From an uncultured Kiritimatiellota bacterium (GTDB taxonomy: Bacteria; Verrucomicrobiota; Kiritimatiellia; RFP12; DVOR01): a stretch of 49,308 nucleotides of DNA. Shown one piece after another: positions 16,729-23,905 of the stretch; the stretch's first letter is position 1, and each line of letters starts with the position of its first letter. Location of the stretch: NCBI GenBank assembly GCA_944389565.1, contig CALXMV010000002.1, forward strand, positions 1-49,308, written 5' to 3'. The notes under the pieces were generated by a model. It had not been told where the DNA came from, searched no databases, and worked only from the letters and a program-made list of their open reading frames with translations. The position numbers were made by a program, and so were the translations under genes.

Positions 16729-19320
16729 TCAGGCCCGGGTTCGGGGCAGGCAGGCGGCGAGGATGGGCACGGTGGCCGCCGCGGCCACGATGCGCAGCCA
16801 CGTCTCCGCCGCAAGCGGTACGGTGCCGAAGGCCGCGCCGCCGTAGACGACGATGACCCACTGGAGCGCGGCCGCGATGAGCAGGGCGCCGAGAAGCGCC
16901 GGATTGCCCCACAGCCCGCGGAGCGGGTTGCCGCCCTCCGGGCAGCGCGCGGCGAGGGCGTTGGCCAGCTGACAGAAGACGAAGAGGGTGAAGACGGCGG
17001 TCGCGTTGGCGGCCGTGCCGAAGCCCGTGCCCAGGAAATCCCACCACCGCAGCTGGACCAGGGCGAGCGCGGCGATGAAGCACCCGACGATTCCCATGCG
17101 CAGTGCCATCCCACGGCTCACGAGCGGCGCGTCGCGGCGGATGGGTCTGCGGTGGAGCAGGTCGTCGCTCATGCGCTCCAAGCCCAGGCAGAGCGCGGGC
17201 GGGCCGTCCATGATGATATTGATCCAGAGAAGCTCCAGCGGCGAGAAGGGCGGGGGCTCGTCGAAAATCACCGCCACGAGGACGACCAGCACGGCCGAGA
17301 CGTTGACCGTGAGCTGGAAGAGGATGAAGCGCTTGAAGTTGTCGGTGATGCCGCGCCCCCAACGGATGGCGCGGACGATCGTGGCGAAGGCGTCGTCGAG
17401 CAGCAGGATGTCGCACGCCTCCTTGGTCACCTCGGTGCCGGTGATGCCCATCGCCACGCCCACGTCGGCCTCCTTGATGGCCGGCGCGTCGTTGATGCCG
17501 TCGCCCGTCACGGCCACGGATTCGCCCCGTGCCTTGAGCGCCCGCACCACGCGCAGTTTGACCGAGGGGGTGGAGCGCGCGATGACGCGCACGGTCTTGA
17601 GCGCCTCGGCGAAGGCCGCGTCGTCGAGCCGTTCCAGCTCGGCGGCGGTGACGGCGCGATGGCCGCCCTCCAACATCCCGAGCGAACGGGCGATGGCGGA
17701 GGCGGTGATCAGATTGTCGCCGGTGAGCATCATTACCTCGATGCCCGCGGTGCGGCAGGCCTCGATGGCCGGCGGCACGTCCCCGCGCACGGGGTCGGCG
17801 ATGGCCGCGAAGCCGTCGTAGACAAGCGCCCCCTCGCCCTCGGCATGGGCGAAGGCCAGCACGCGGCAGGCCTGGTCCTGCCAGACGGCCATCTCGGCCT
17901 CGGCCTTGGCGCGGGCCTCCGGGGCGATGTCGCAGGCGGCGAGCACGACCTCGGGGCTGCCCTTCATGAGCGTGAGCGGGCGGTCACCCCCCAGCCGCGT
18001 GACCATGCGCTTGGTGTCGGAGGAGAAGGGCTCGACCGAGACGATGCGGGCGGTGGCACGGAGCGCGGCGGGGTCATGGCCCTCCTTCGCGGCGGCGACA
18101 AGCAACGCACCCTCCGTTGGGTTGCCCACGAACCCCTTGCCGTCGGCCGTGAGGTCGGCGGTGGCGTTCACGCACAGATTCGTCAGCAGATCGCCCTCCG
18201 GCGCGCAACGCGTCCCCTCGGCGTCCACGAGGGCCAGGACGGCCATCCGGTTCTCCGTCAGCGTGCCCGTCTTGTCCGAACAGATGAAGGTCACGCACCC
18301 AATCGTCTCACAGGCCACGAGCTTCTTGACGAGCGCGTTCTGCTTGGCCATCTTCAGCACGTTGATGGCCAGGCTCATCGCCACGATGGTGGGCAGGCCC
18401 TCGGGCACGCACGCCACGATCAGCACGATGGCCGAGATGAACGCCTCGCCCAACAGCCTCCACGAGATCCCCCCGTGATGGAAGAAATCCTGCCCCAGCT
18501 GCACCGCGAAGACGAGCGTCGCCGCGGCGATGCCCGCCAGCGTCACCCATTTGCCCAAGTGCGCCAGGCGCTCCTGAAGCGGCGTCTTGCCGCCCCCCTG
18601 CCCCGCCAACGCCGCGGCGATCCGCCCGAACTCCGTGCCCATGCCCACCGCCGTCACCACCATCAGCCCCGTGCCCGCGGTCACGAAACTGCCCGCATAG
18701 AGCATCGTCGGCCGCTCGGCCACCGGCGCGTTCGCCGCCACCTCCGCCACGGCGGACTTCGCCACCGGCGCGCTCTCGCCCGTCAGGGCGCTCTCGTCGG
18801 CGATCAGTCCCGTCGATTCGATCAGCCGCCCGTCGGCCGTCAGCTTGTCGCCCGTGCCCACGAACATCACGTCGCCCACCACCAGCTCGCTCTGCGGGAT
18901 ACGCACGCTCCTGCCGCCGCGGAGCACGCGCGGGCGCACGTCCGCCCCCATCCCGCGCAGGGCCTCGAAGGCCTTCGCGCTCCGCCCCTCCATCCCCACC
19001 GAGATCCCCACCGACAGCAGAATGGCCAACGCCACGCCCACGCACTCGGCAAACTCCGTCTCCCCCCCGGTCACAAGGTGCGCCACGTTCACGCCCACCA
19101 TGATCAGCAACGCCAGCACCAGCAACAGGATCATCGGCTCGGCGAAGGCCTCCGCCAGGCGCCGGCACCAGCCGATCGGCTCGGGCCGCTCCAACTCGTT
19201 CGCGCCGTGCGCCTCGCGGCTCGCCCGGACGCCCTCCTCCGAAAGCCCCTGCCGCGCGTCGCTCCCGAGCGCGCGCAACACCTCCTCGGCGGGTGTGTGA
19301 AACGCTTTGTCCATCGTCAC
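16729..19320 (-). CDS. P-type cation-transporting ATPase (P2, Ca2+/Mn2+ type)
   Basis: An 863-residue inner-membrane pump. It has the N-terminal cation ATPase domain, TGES in the actuator domain (about 180-183), PEGLP in helix 4 (about 306-310), the phosphorylation motif DKTGTLTENRM (about D349), MLTGDN and TGDGINDAPAIKEADVG, then a C-terminal helix block. PEGLP and overall plan place it with Ca2+/Mn2+ P2-type pumps. The upstream yybP-ykoY-like riboswitch argues for Mn2+ export or homeostasis. Starts at 19320 and 19314 (ATGACGATG) are both possible. It is followed by the repeat lipoprotein. Confidence 0.92.
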   Translation of the reverse strand: MTMDKAFHTPAEEVLRALGSDARQGLSEEGVRASREAHGANELERPEPIGWCRRLAEAFAEPMILLLVLALLIMVGVNVAHLVTGGETEFAECVGVALAILLSVGISVGMEGRSAKAFEALRGMGADVRPRVLRGGRSVRIPQSELVVGDVMFVGTGDKLTADGRLIESTGLIADESALTGESAPVAKSAVAEVAANAPVAERPTMLYAGSFVTAGTGLMVVTAVGMGTEFGRIAAALAGQGGGKTPLQERLAHLGKWVTLAGIAAATLVFAVQLGQDFFHHGGISWRLLGEAFISAIVLIVACVPEGLPTIVAMSLAINVLKMAKQNALVKKLVACETIGCVTFICSDKTGTLTENRMAVLALVDAEGTRCAPEGDLLTNLCVNATADLTADGKGFVGNPTEGALLVAAAKEGHDPAALRATARIVSVEPFSSDTKRMVTRLGGDRPLTLMKGSPEVVLAACDIAPEARAKAEAEMAVWQDQACRVLAFAHAEGEGALVYDGFAAIADPVRGDVPPAIEACRTAGIEVMMLTGDNLITASAIARSLGMLEGGHRAVTAAELERLDDAAFAEALKTVRVIARSTPSVKLRVVRALKARGESVAVTGDGINDAPAIKEADVGVAMGITGTEVTKEACDILLLDDAFATIVRAIRWGRGITDNFKRFILFQLTVNVSAVLVVLVAVIFDEPPPFSPLELLWINIIMDGPPALCLGLERMSDDLLHRRPIRRDAPLVSRGMALRMGIVGCFIAALALVQLRWWDFLGTGFGTAANATAVFTLFVFCQLANALAARCPEGGNPLRGLWGNPALLGALLIAAALQWVIVVYGGAAFGTVPLAAETWLRIVAAAATVPILAACLPRTRA

Positions 19321-19339
19321 TCTTCTCTCACGTGTCCAA

Positions 19340-19374
19340 ACAAAAAGGCCCGGCGCTTCCCGCGCGGGCCTTCC
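19340..19374 (-). terminator. Riboswitch attenuator/terminator in the ATPase leader
   Basis: On the minus strand AAGGCCCGCGC...GCGCCGGGCCTT forms a stem of about 11 bp with one bulged C, followed by T5. It lies between the aptamer and the ATPase start, the place for a riboswitch-controlled transcription terminator. Confidence 0.75.
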
Positions 19375-19414
19375 TGCTCACTGACCAAGTGCGACCCAGC
19401 GCGGCGTTCCCGCC

Positions 19415-19506
19415 GCACATGAGTCTCGCCATCGAAGATAGACCAGGCGTTCCCGCCGAGACTGTTGGCCTACCGCGCTTCCGCGCCGGCTACTCCCTCA
19501 ATGCGC
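19415..19506 (-). ncRNA. yybP-ykoY family (manganese) riboswitch aptamer
   Basis: The minus-strand RNA contains the two conserved core strands of this class: GAGGGAGUAGCC near the 5' end and GGCGAGACUCAUG near the 3' end. GCGCAU(U)GAG (19506-19497) pairs with CUCAUGUGC (19423-19415) to close a 9-bp P1 with one bulge. Internal GC-rich hairpins (GCGCGGAAGCGC and GGCGGGAACGCC) fill the arms. It starts about where the predicted promoter would initiate and is followed by an intrinsic terminator and a P-type ATPase gene. Members of this class bind Mn2+ and switch on exporters. I could not run a covariance search. Confidence 0.85.
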
Positions 19507-19511
19507 CACCA

Positions 19512-19541
19512 ATCCTACCAAAAACACCTCCCCCCGCGCAA
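19512..19541 (-). promoter_or_regulatory. Promoter for the riboswitch-ATPase transcript
   Basis: On the minus strand TTGCGC (19541-19536), an 18-base spacer and TAGGAT (19517-19512). The predicted start near 19505 coincides with the 5' base of riboswitch P1. Confidence 0.5.
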
Positions 19542-19565
19542 GACAAAAAGCGCCGCCCCGGAGCG

Positions 19566-19655
19566 AAAGTCGGGAGGGTTTGCCCCCAAACCTCCTAGGG
19601 TTTGCCCCCGAAGTCGGGAGGGTTTGGGGTGAAACCTCCTAGGTTTCATTTTTTT
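19566..19655 (+). repeat. Nested inverted/direct repeats ending in a rightward terminator; candidate prophage left boundary
   Basis: GTCGGGAGGGTTTG occurs twice (about 19570 and 19613) and AAACCTCCTAGG twice (about 19588 and 19632), giving alternative hairpins. The last copy, TGAAACCT-CCT-AGGTTTCA (19630-19648), is followed by T7 and should terminate rightward transcription. It sits where host sequence gives way to AT-rich DNA and the integrase, so the core of attL may be within it. The partner attR is outside the window. Confidence 0.5.
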
Positions 19656-19799
19656 GGATGTTGTAGGGATGGGCAATGGGATTTGATTTGCTTGTAGTTT
19701 TTAATATTATGATGTAAATAAATATGTTATATTGATTATCAAGGATATTTAGTGTTTGTCCGTGCATGGTGGTGTGTGGCGGAGAACTTGACAATGCGC
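19656..19799. other. AT-rich segment upstream of the integrase
   Basis: This stretch is strikingly AT-rich (for example AATATTATGATGTAAATAAA) in otherwise GC-rich DNA and holds no gene. It may be attachment-site arm DNA with bend or IHF sites. No exact IHF consensus was found. Confidence 0.4.
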
Positions 19800-19829
19800 T
19801 TGCACAATGCGTGGGGGATTTGGTACAGT
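19800..19829 (+). promoter_or_regulatory. Candidate integrase promoter
   Basis: TTGCAC (19800-19805), an 18-base spacer and TACAGT (19824-19829), about 49 bases before the integrase ATG. Confidence 0.4.
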
Positions 19830-19877
19830 TAAGGGGTCGCTCGGGATGGGCCCGGGCGGACGAATGGAGTTGGAGCG

Positions 19878-21056
19878 ATGGCGAAGGATTGCGCGAGGGT
19901 CTCGGCGGAGGCGTTGCGGAGGACGGAGGGGCGGTTCGTGCGGATCGGGGAGTGTCTGTATGTGCGCAATGGGCGGCTGTATGGGGTGAAGACGGTGCAT
20001 GGGAGGATGGTCCGGGCGGTGGCGCCGCTGCGGGGGGCGGAGGCTTATGATGGAAGGGGGAGGCCGACGGCGGCGGCAAGGCGTTGGGTGCGGGTGTGGG
20101 GGGATCAGGTGGTGGCGGAGGCGGAGCGGGCGCCGGAGGAGAGGTTGCGGGTGCCGTCGTTGGGGGAGTTGGCGGAGATTTATGAGGAGATCGCGGGGGT
20201 GGAGTTTGAGCTGAATGGGACGCCGAGGCCGTCGAGCGTGGGGGTGGTGTTGCGGTCGTTCCGGTTTGTGTGCAGGGAGTGTGGGCTGCGGGAGGGGGAC
20301 GCGGTGTCGGCGTTGGATCGGGGGAGGCTGGATGCTTTTGTGGCGGGGGCGTTGGCGCGGGGGGTGAGGCCGGTGAGTGTGTTCGCGCATCTTTCGCATG
20401 TGCGGGGGGTGTTTTCGCGGTGGGCGTTGGAGCGTTATCGGGCGCGGGGGCTGGCGGTGGCGTTGCCGGATCTGCCGCGGCGTCGGGGGCGGCAGGAGGA
20501 GAGGGTGTATGTGCGGCCGCCGGCGGCGTTGCGGGAGGCGACGCTTGCGTGGTATCGGGGGTTGGAGGGCGCGGAGCCGGGGGTGTGGGTGGCGGCGGGG
20601 CTGATGGTGCAGTTCGGGATGCGCAATGGGGACGCGGCGCGGCTGTCGTGGGATCGGTTCCAGCGGGAGGGGGAGCGGGTGGTGTTGGCGTATCGCCCGC
20701 AGAAGACGGCGCGGTCGAGCGGGAGGTTGGTGCGGTGTGTGATGAGTGTGGGGTTTTATGGGCGGCTGCGGGCGGCGGCCGCGGCGGCCGGCGGGGGGCT
20801 GGAGGAGGATGCGCGGGTGGTGCCGGACGCGGTGGGGGCGTTTCGCCGGATCAACGCGGAGATGCGGCGCTTGGGGTGGGTGCCGCCGGAGTGGCACAAG
20901 GGGGCGTATGAGCTGCGGAAGATGTGCATCGACCGGATCTACCGGGAGTTCGGGGCGGAGGCGGCGGTGCAGGTGAGCGGGGACGACATCCGGACGGTGT
21001 GCCGGTTTTACGCGGATCCTTCGCGGGCGTGTGACCGACCAATGGAGCTGGCGTGA
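19878..21056 (+). CDS. int: Tyrosine recombinase (phage integrase)
   Basis: A 392-residue site-specific recombinase. An N-terminal core-binding region (about 90-200) precedes the catalytic domain. Visible catalytic residues are the box I Arg in QFGMRNGDAARLSW (about R249), Lys in YRPQKTARS (about K276), the box II Arg in YELRK (about R347) and the Tyr nucleophile in VCRFYADP (about Y378). The box II His is replaced by Tyr (Y344), and the GHxxxxTT-like block reads SGDDIRTV, so this is a divergent member. The gene is very G-rich on this strand. It marks the left end of the prophage. Confidence 0.85.
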   Translation: MAKDCARVSAEALRRTEGRFVRIGECLYVRNGRLYGVKTVHGRMVRAVAPLRGAEAYDGRGRPTAAARRWVRVWGDQVVAEAERAPEERLRVPSLGELAEIYEEIAGVEFELNGTPRPSSVGVVLRSFRFVCRECGLREGDAVSALDRGRLDAFVAGALARGVRPVSVFAHLSHVRGVFSRWALERYRARGLAVALPDLPRRRGRQEERVYVRPPAALREATLAWYRGLEGAEPGVWVAAGLMVQFGMRNGDAARLSWDRFQREGERVVLAYRPQKTARSSGRLVRCVMSVGFYGRLRAAAAAAGGGLEEDARVVPDAVGAFRRINAEMRRLGWVPPEWHKGAYELRKMCIDRIYREFGAEAAVQVSGDDIRTVCRFYADPSRACDRPMELA

Positions 21057-21135
21057 GGAAACAAGGGGCGCTGCCCCTTGACCCCGGCAGGGGGAAACAC
21101 CCCCTGCACCCGCGGGCCCGCCGGACGGCGGGCCT
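21057..21135. repeat. Interspersed GC hairpin repeat, copy 1
   Basis: AAGGGGCGCTGCCCCTTGACC forms a hairpin (AAGGGGC/GCCCCTT), followed by CAGGGGG...CCCCCTGCACCC. The same arrangement occurs near 28,978 and 35,098. It separates the integrase from the convergent lysogeny-side operon and could act as a weak terminator. Confidence 0.7.
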
Positions 21136-21151
21136 TAATTGTCGGGCAGTA

Positions 21152-21478
21152 TCAAAAAGGGAGAATATTTGCTTGCAGACGAAGCTCTGGGAGCGAGCCG
21201 TTGGAGAGGAGGAGGCTGAGCATTCGAAGGTTTTTACGATGTTCACCAATTGTGCCATCAATTTCCCCATATGGATGATAGCCGTGGAGTTCAGGGTGAC
21301 TGGCGCAGAAATCGTTGAGGCAAGTGCGCAACGCATCTCGCGTGGAGTGTCCCTCTGGAACGGTGAGGGTAACAGTGGTGCGAAGGTGCTCCCACTTATC
21401 GTGGGCGGCGGGATCAATCTTGCGGTTGGTAACTTCGTGGAGGGTGAGTTGTGCCTTGATCTGTGATTCGTTGTTCAT
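21152..21478 (-). CDS. Hypothetical 108-aa prophage protein
   Basis: The protein starts MNNESQIKAQLTLHEVTNRK and has no recognised domain. It is soluble and mixed charged, with PEGHSTRDALRTCLNDFCASH in the centre. The start overlaps the upstream stop by ATGA, so it is the last gene of a three-gene leftward operon. Placement beside the integrase suggests expression in the lysogen. Confidence 0.6.
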   Translation of the reverse strand: MNNESQIKAQLTLHEVTNRKIDPAAHDKWEHLRTTVTLTVPEGHSTRDALRTCLNDFCASHPELHGYHPYGEIDGTIGEHRKNLRMLSLLLSNGSLPELRLQANILPF

Positions 21479-22059
21479 GGAGTTTGGTCCTTTGGTGGGT
21501 TGCGCTGGGCGATGGGGTTGGGGATGGTTTTGTCGGGGCGCCAGGCGGCGGGTGGGAGGTCGATGGTGGTGCGTTTGGTGAGTGGGGTGATGGATTGGAT
21601 TTTGCTGACGGCGTAGGTGCGGAAGCCGCGGGTGGGCGCGCCGGCTTTGCTTTCTTCCCAAGCGCGAAGGAGGTGTTTGCCGGTGCGGGGGTTGGTGCCG
21701 AGGCGGTAGGGGTGGATGATGCGTTCGGCGCCGTCGTAGTCGATGCGCAGGGGCGTCCCGGCGCGGACGTGCGGGGCGAGCGTGGCGGCAATGGCATGAG
21801 AGGCAGTGGACGCGAGTTGAGCTGTCTCGGCCGCAAGAATAGCCGCTTCTATGCGGTCTCGGCGTTCAATTGCCTCGGCTCTAAGTCGGTCTCGTCGCAA
21901 GAGTGCCTCGCGAGTATCCGTATCGCCGCCGATTGCACGGGCATCTGCCCAGCGTTTGGCGGCTTCTTGCTGACGAGCAGAGGGCGCGTTGTCGGCCCAA
22001 GCGAAACCGATTGTTCCCAGTGTGAACGCTTGAATGAGGAGTATGGTAAAACGTGTCAT
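21475..22059 (-). CDS. Exported protein with C-terminal WYL-like fold region
   Basis: A 194-residue protein. The N-terminus MTRFTILLIQAFTLGTIGFAWADNAP looks like a cleavable signal peptide. A helical, Arg/Ala-rich segment (about 27-95) precedes LRIDYDGAERIIHPYRLG...GKHLLRAWEES...RGFRTYAVSKIQSI (about 105-160). The order Y..g..R.i.PyrL......LrAw.......R.y.l.kI..I resembles a WYL domain, normally a cytoplasmic ligand-sensing module of regulators. An exported WYL-like domain would be unusual. It overlaps the downstream gene by ATGA and follows the membrane protein gene by 36 bases. The domain call is by eye. Confidence 0.6.
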   Translation of the reverse strand: MTRFTILLIQAFTLGTIGFAWADNAPSARQQEAAKRWADARAIGGDTDTREALLRRDRLRAEAIERRDRIEAAILAAETAQLASTASHAIAATLAPHVRAGTPLRIDYDGAERIIHPYRLGTNPRTGKHLLRAWEESKAGAPTRGFRTYAVSKIQSITPLTKRTTIDLPPAAWRPDKTIPNPIAQRNPPKDQTP

Positions 22060-22095
22060 AGCTTTGATGGGGATAGAACGGTGGTTCGAATTTGT

Positions 22096-22815
22096 TCAAT
22101 CGGGCAGGGGCGCCTCGAGAACCGCGAGATGGAGCAATGTTTCGTCAATGGGTGTGTTCGTGTACTCATCTTTCGTGAACCTTGCGTAAACATTTGGGTG
22201 GTCGACGATCAAGCGCGCCAACGCATCAAACATCGGCTTGCTTTCCTTTTCTTGGAGAGAGACGTTGGTGCGCGCATTCACGCCTAGTTTATGTGCAAGA
22301 TATTGAAAGGCATAGACGAAACTGTGTTCACTGCCCCAAATGAGTCTGCCATTGTGCTTTTTCCACCACGCCGCATAAGCGTTTTCGATGCCATTGCAAA
22401 GAATGGATTTTAGTGTGCCTGCGCCAACGAGCAGGCCAATGCCTGTGAAGCCCATTTTGGCGTAGGCAAGAACCAGGAGGGGAACGAGGAAGAGCCCGTA
22501 ACCATAAAGGATCCCGTAAAGCCGAAAGAACGGCATTGCCACGCCGGCAAGCGGAGTGTAGGCCCTGGCCAGCTTCATGAGAAGCTGGAGAGTCGCGCTC
22601 AGCGGAGGAATCAAGAAGAGAAGGAGCAACGAATCGGAGAATGTGAGTGTGGCCATGGCGGCCACCCAAAAGAAGAAGGAGGGCGAGAGCTCGATCCCTT
22701 CGGCATATTGAAAGACGGTAAACGCGGTATGTTTGGGGGCCAACCGCCCGATGAGCGCAAAAGCGAAGGCCGTGTCAAAGCGTATTTTCATTCCGCGGTT
22801 TGTGTAAACAGACAT
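22096..22815 (-). CDS. Hypothetical membrane protein, first gene of the leftward prophage operon
   Basis: A 239-residue protein with about three to four hydrophobic segments (near 45-75, 85-105 and 110-145), then a soluble C-terminal part ending LLHLAVLEAPLPD. The start at 22815 has AAGGGAAG just upstream on the minus strand. No family is recognised. It faces the first RHH regulator across a 124-base divergent intergenic region. Base use is less G-biased than the integrase. A membrane protein made from the lysogeny side of a prophage could act in superinfection exclusion, which is inference only. Confidence 0.65.
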   Translation of the reverse strand: MSVYTNRGMKIRFDTAFAFALIGRLAPKHTAFTVFQYAEGIELSPSFFFWVAAMATLTFSDSLLLLFLIPPLSATLQLLMKLARAYTPLAGVAMPFFRLYGILYGYGLFLVPLLVLAYAKMGFTGIGLLVGAGTLKSILCNGIENAYAAWWKKHNGRLIWGSEHSFVYAFQYLAHKLGVNARTNVSLQEKESKPMFDALARLIVDHPNVYARFTKDEYTNTPIDETLLHLAVLEAPLPD

Positions 22816-22884
22816 CGGCTTCCCTTTGTTTAATCGTCGGTGTTCATAGTATATCTCATTTCGCGCATTTTTGCGTGTTTTCGC

Positions 22885-22914
22885 TTGCGCGGTGTAAACA
22901 ACCTGTGTTATTCT
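22885..22914 (+). promoter_or_regulatory. Promoter of the first RHH gene with operator-like spacer
   Basis: TTGCGC (22885-22890), an 18-base spacer and TATTCT (22909-22914). The spacer begins GGTGTAAACAACC, a degenerate relative of the GGTTTAACAAACC palindrome in the next promoter. Confidence 0.6.
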
Positions 22915-22939
22915 ATTGCCAGATTGATGGAGGACAAGG

Positions 22940-23158
22940 ATGCCTAACCAGCCGGATGTGAACAAAGTGGTCGCCTCTGTGCGTGTCCCTGTCGAGCTCA
23001 TGGCGCGCCTGCGCTCGCTCGCTCGGGAGCGAAAGATGACACTGACCCAGCTAATCAATTTCATTTTGCACGAAGAGCTCGACAGTCGGCCTTTGTCTCT
23101 CGAAGATTTGGAATGGATCAAAAACGAGGTTCGGAAAAATGAAGACAAACGCAAGTGA
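22940..23158 (+). CDS. Ribbon-helix-helix (Arc/Mnt-like) regulator 1
   Basis: A 72-residue protein. The RHH fold is visible: strand KVVASVRVPVEL (about 8-19), helix A MARLRSLARERK, turn, helix B LTQLINFILHEELD (about 34-48), then an acidic/basic tail. RHH proteins bind DNA as dimers with the strand in the major groove. It is paralogous to the protein at 23,322, sharing the exact start MPNQPDVN and the same length and plan. GGAGG (22928-22932) precedes the ATG. No CI-like repressor is seen in this prophage, so this pair is the best candidate for lysogeny control. Confidence 0.85.
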   Translation: MPNQPDVNKVVASVRVPVELMARLRSLARERKMTLTQLINFILHEELDSRPLSLEDLEWIKNEVRKNEDKRK

Positions 23159-23225
23159 GTCGGAGACCGTTCGGATTGAACTTGAGTTGGTGGCGGCCGT
23201 CAAGTACGGCCCTGACAACGTTTGA
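23139..23225 (+). CDS. Possible 28-residue overlapping ORF after RHH 1
   Basis: ATG 23139 opens a short frame overlapping the RHH 1 end (peptide MKTNASESETVRIELELVAA...). It lies in the same relative place as another short frame after RHH 2 with a loosely similar pattern. There is no clear ribosome site, so it is weakly supported. Confidence 0.2.
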   Translation: MKTNASESETVRIELELVAAVKYGPDNV

Positions 23226-23269
23226 GAGGCGCGCTTTCGCACTTTTTGCCCGCTTTCGCACTTTTTCGC

Positions 23270-23298
23270 TTGCCCGCGGTTTAACAAACCGCTATAAT
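23270..23298 (+). promoter_or_regulatory. Promoter of the second RHH gene whose spacer is a perfect-arm palindrome
   Basis: TTGCCC (23270-23275), a 17-base spacer and consensus TATAAT (23293-23298). The spacer is exactly GCGGTTTAACAAACCGC, two 7-base arms around AAC. A protein bound there would block RNA polymerase. Direct repeats of TTTCGCACTTTTT lie just upstream (about 23234 and 23253). Confidence 0.85.
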
Positions 23299-23321
23299 GA
23301 GTGGCGTGAAAGGTCGATGAA

Positions 23322-23546
23322 ATGCCGAATCAGCCAGATGTGAACACAATCATTCGGTCGATACAGATACCGTTGGAGTTGATGGCTCGGCTGAAGGTTC
23401 TTGCCAAGCGGCGCCAAATGTCGGTGTCGCAGCTGATTGTTTTTATCTTGCACCAAGAGTTGGACGCCATCGCATTGACGGAGGATGATTATGAATGGAT
23501 CCGTGAGCAAGTTCGCAAGAATACGGAAAAACGGCGAAAGGGTTGA
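23322..23546 (+). CDS. Ribbon-helix-helix (Arc/Mnt-like) regulator 2
   Basis: A 74-residue protein: strand TIIRSIQIPLEL, helix A MARLKVLAKRRQ, helix B VSQLIVFILHQELD, basic tail ending EKRRKG. It is about half identical to regulator 1 by eye, so the pair arose by duplication of gene plus promoter. The promoter immediately upstream carries the palindrome in its spacer, which suggests autoregulation or cross-regulation. AGG lies 8 bases before the ATG. The early operon begins about 150 bases downstream and has two more copies of the palindrome. Confidence 0.85.
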   Translation: MPNQPDVNTIIRSIQIPLELMARLKVLAKRRQMSVSQLIVFILHQELDAIALTEDDYEWIREQVRKNTEKRRKG

Positions 23547-23628
23547 CCTTAGCCTGACCATCGAAGATGTTGCCAAAGTAAGACGCTTTGGCGAATCCGT
23601 GGACGATGGCGTTGTTTTTATTTTGGCA

Positions 23629-23675
23629 AGAGGTTTAACAAACCTCTCTTTTGGCCCCGGAGGTTTAACAAACCT
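23629..23675 (+). promoter_or_regulatory. Two operator palindromes before the early operon
   Basis: Site A is AGAGGTTTAACAAACCTCT (23629-23647, 8-base arms). Site B is AGGTTTAACAAACCT (23661-23675, 6-base arms). Each follows a TTGGC box (TTGGCA at 23623, TTGGCC at 23651), which resembles a -35. The -10 match is weak (TAAATG at 23675). The centres are 30 bases apart, about three helical turns. Confidence 0.75.
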
Positions 23676-23692
23676 AAATGGAGAGACGCAGC

Positions 23693-23905
23693 ATGAATGA
23701 GGCGATGGGCGTGGGCGAGCCGCTACGCTTGCTGACGGTGGATGAGGTGGCGCGGTTGTTCGGGTCGCGCCCGGAGTGGGTGCGGCGGAAGCTGATCGGC
23801 GAGGGGATCGTGCGGGCCTCGAAGGTGGGCGGACGTTTCTTTGTCCGGGCCGACGAGGTGGAGCGTGTGTTGTCGGAGAACCTGGTGAGGGAGGGCGCGC
23901 GATGA
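23693..23905 (+). CDS. Excisionase/MerR-like helix-turn-helix protein, first early gene
   Basis: A 70-residue protein with a winged HTH of the excisionase type: LLTVDEVARLFGSRPEWVRRKLIGEGIVRASKVGGRFFVRADEVERVL covers most of it. GGAGAGA 6 bases upstream supports ATG 23693 over the in-frame ATG 23678. It lies directly after the two palindromes. It could be the excisionase (Xis) or an early regulator. The stop overlaps the next gene by ATGA, starting a string of coupled early genes. Confidence 0.75.
   Translation: MNEAMGVGEPLRLLTVDEVARLFGSRPEWVRRKLIGEGIVRASKVGGRFFVRADEVERVLSENLVREGAR

Noticed and set aside
16501..19422. A 973-codon plus-strand frame opposite the P-type ATPase
   Set aside because: Arg/Gly-rich shadow with no recognisable domain; the opposite strand has every P-type ATPase motif.
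22940..23546. Toxin-antitoxin module based on the RHH proteins
   Set aside because: Both genes are RHH proteins and no toxin-like gene (RelE, MazF, PIN or similar) is paired with either.
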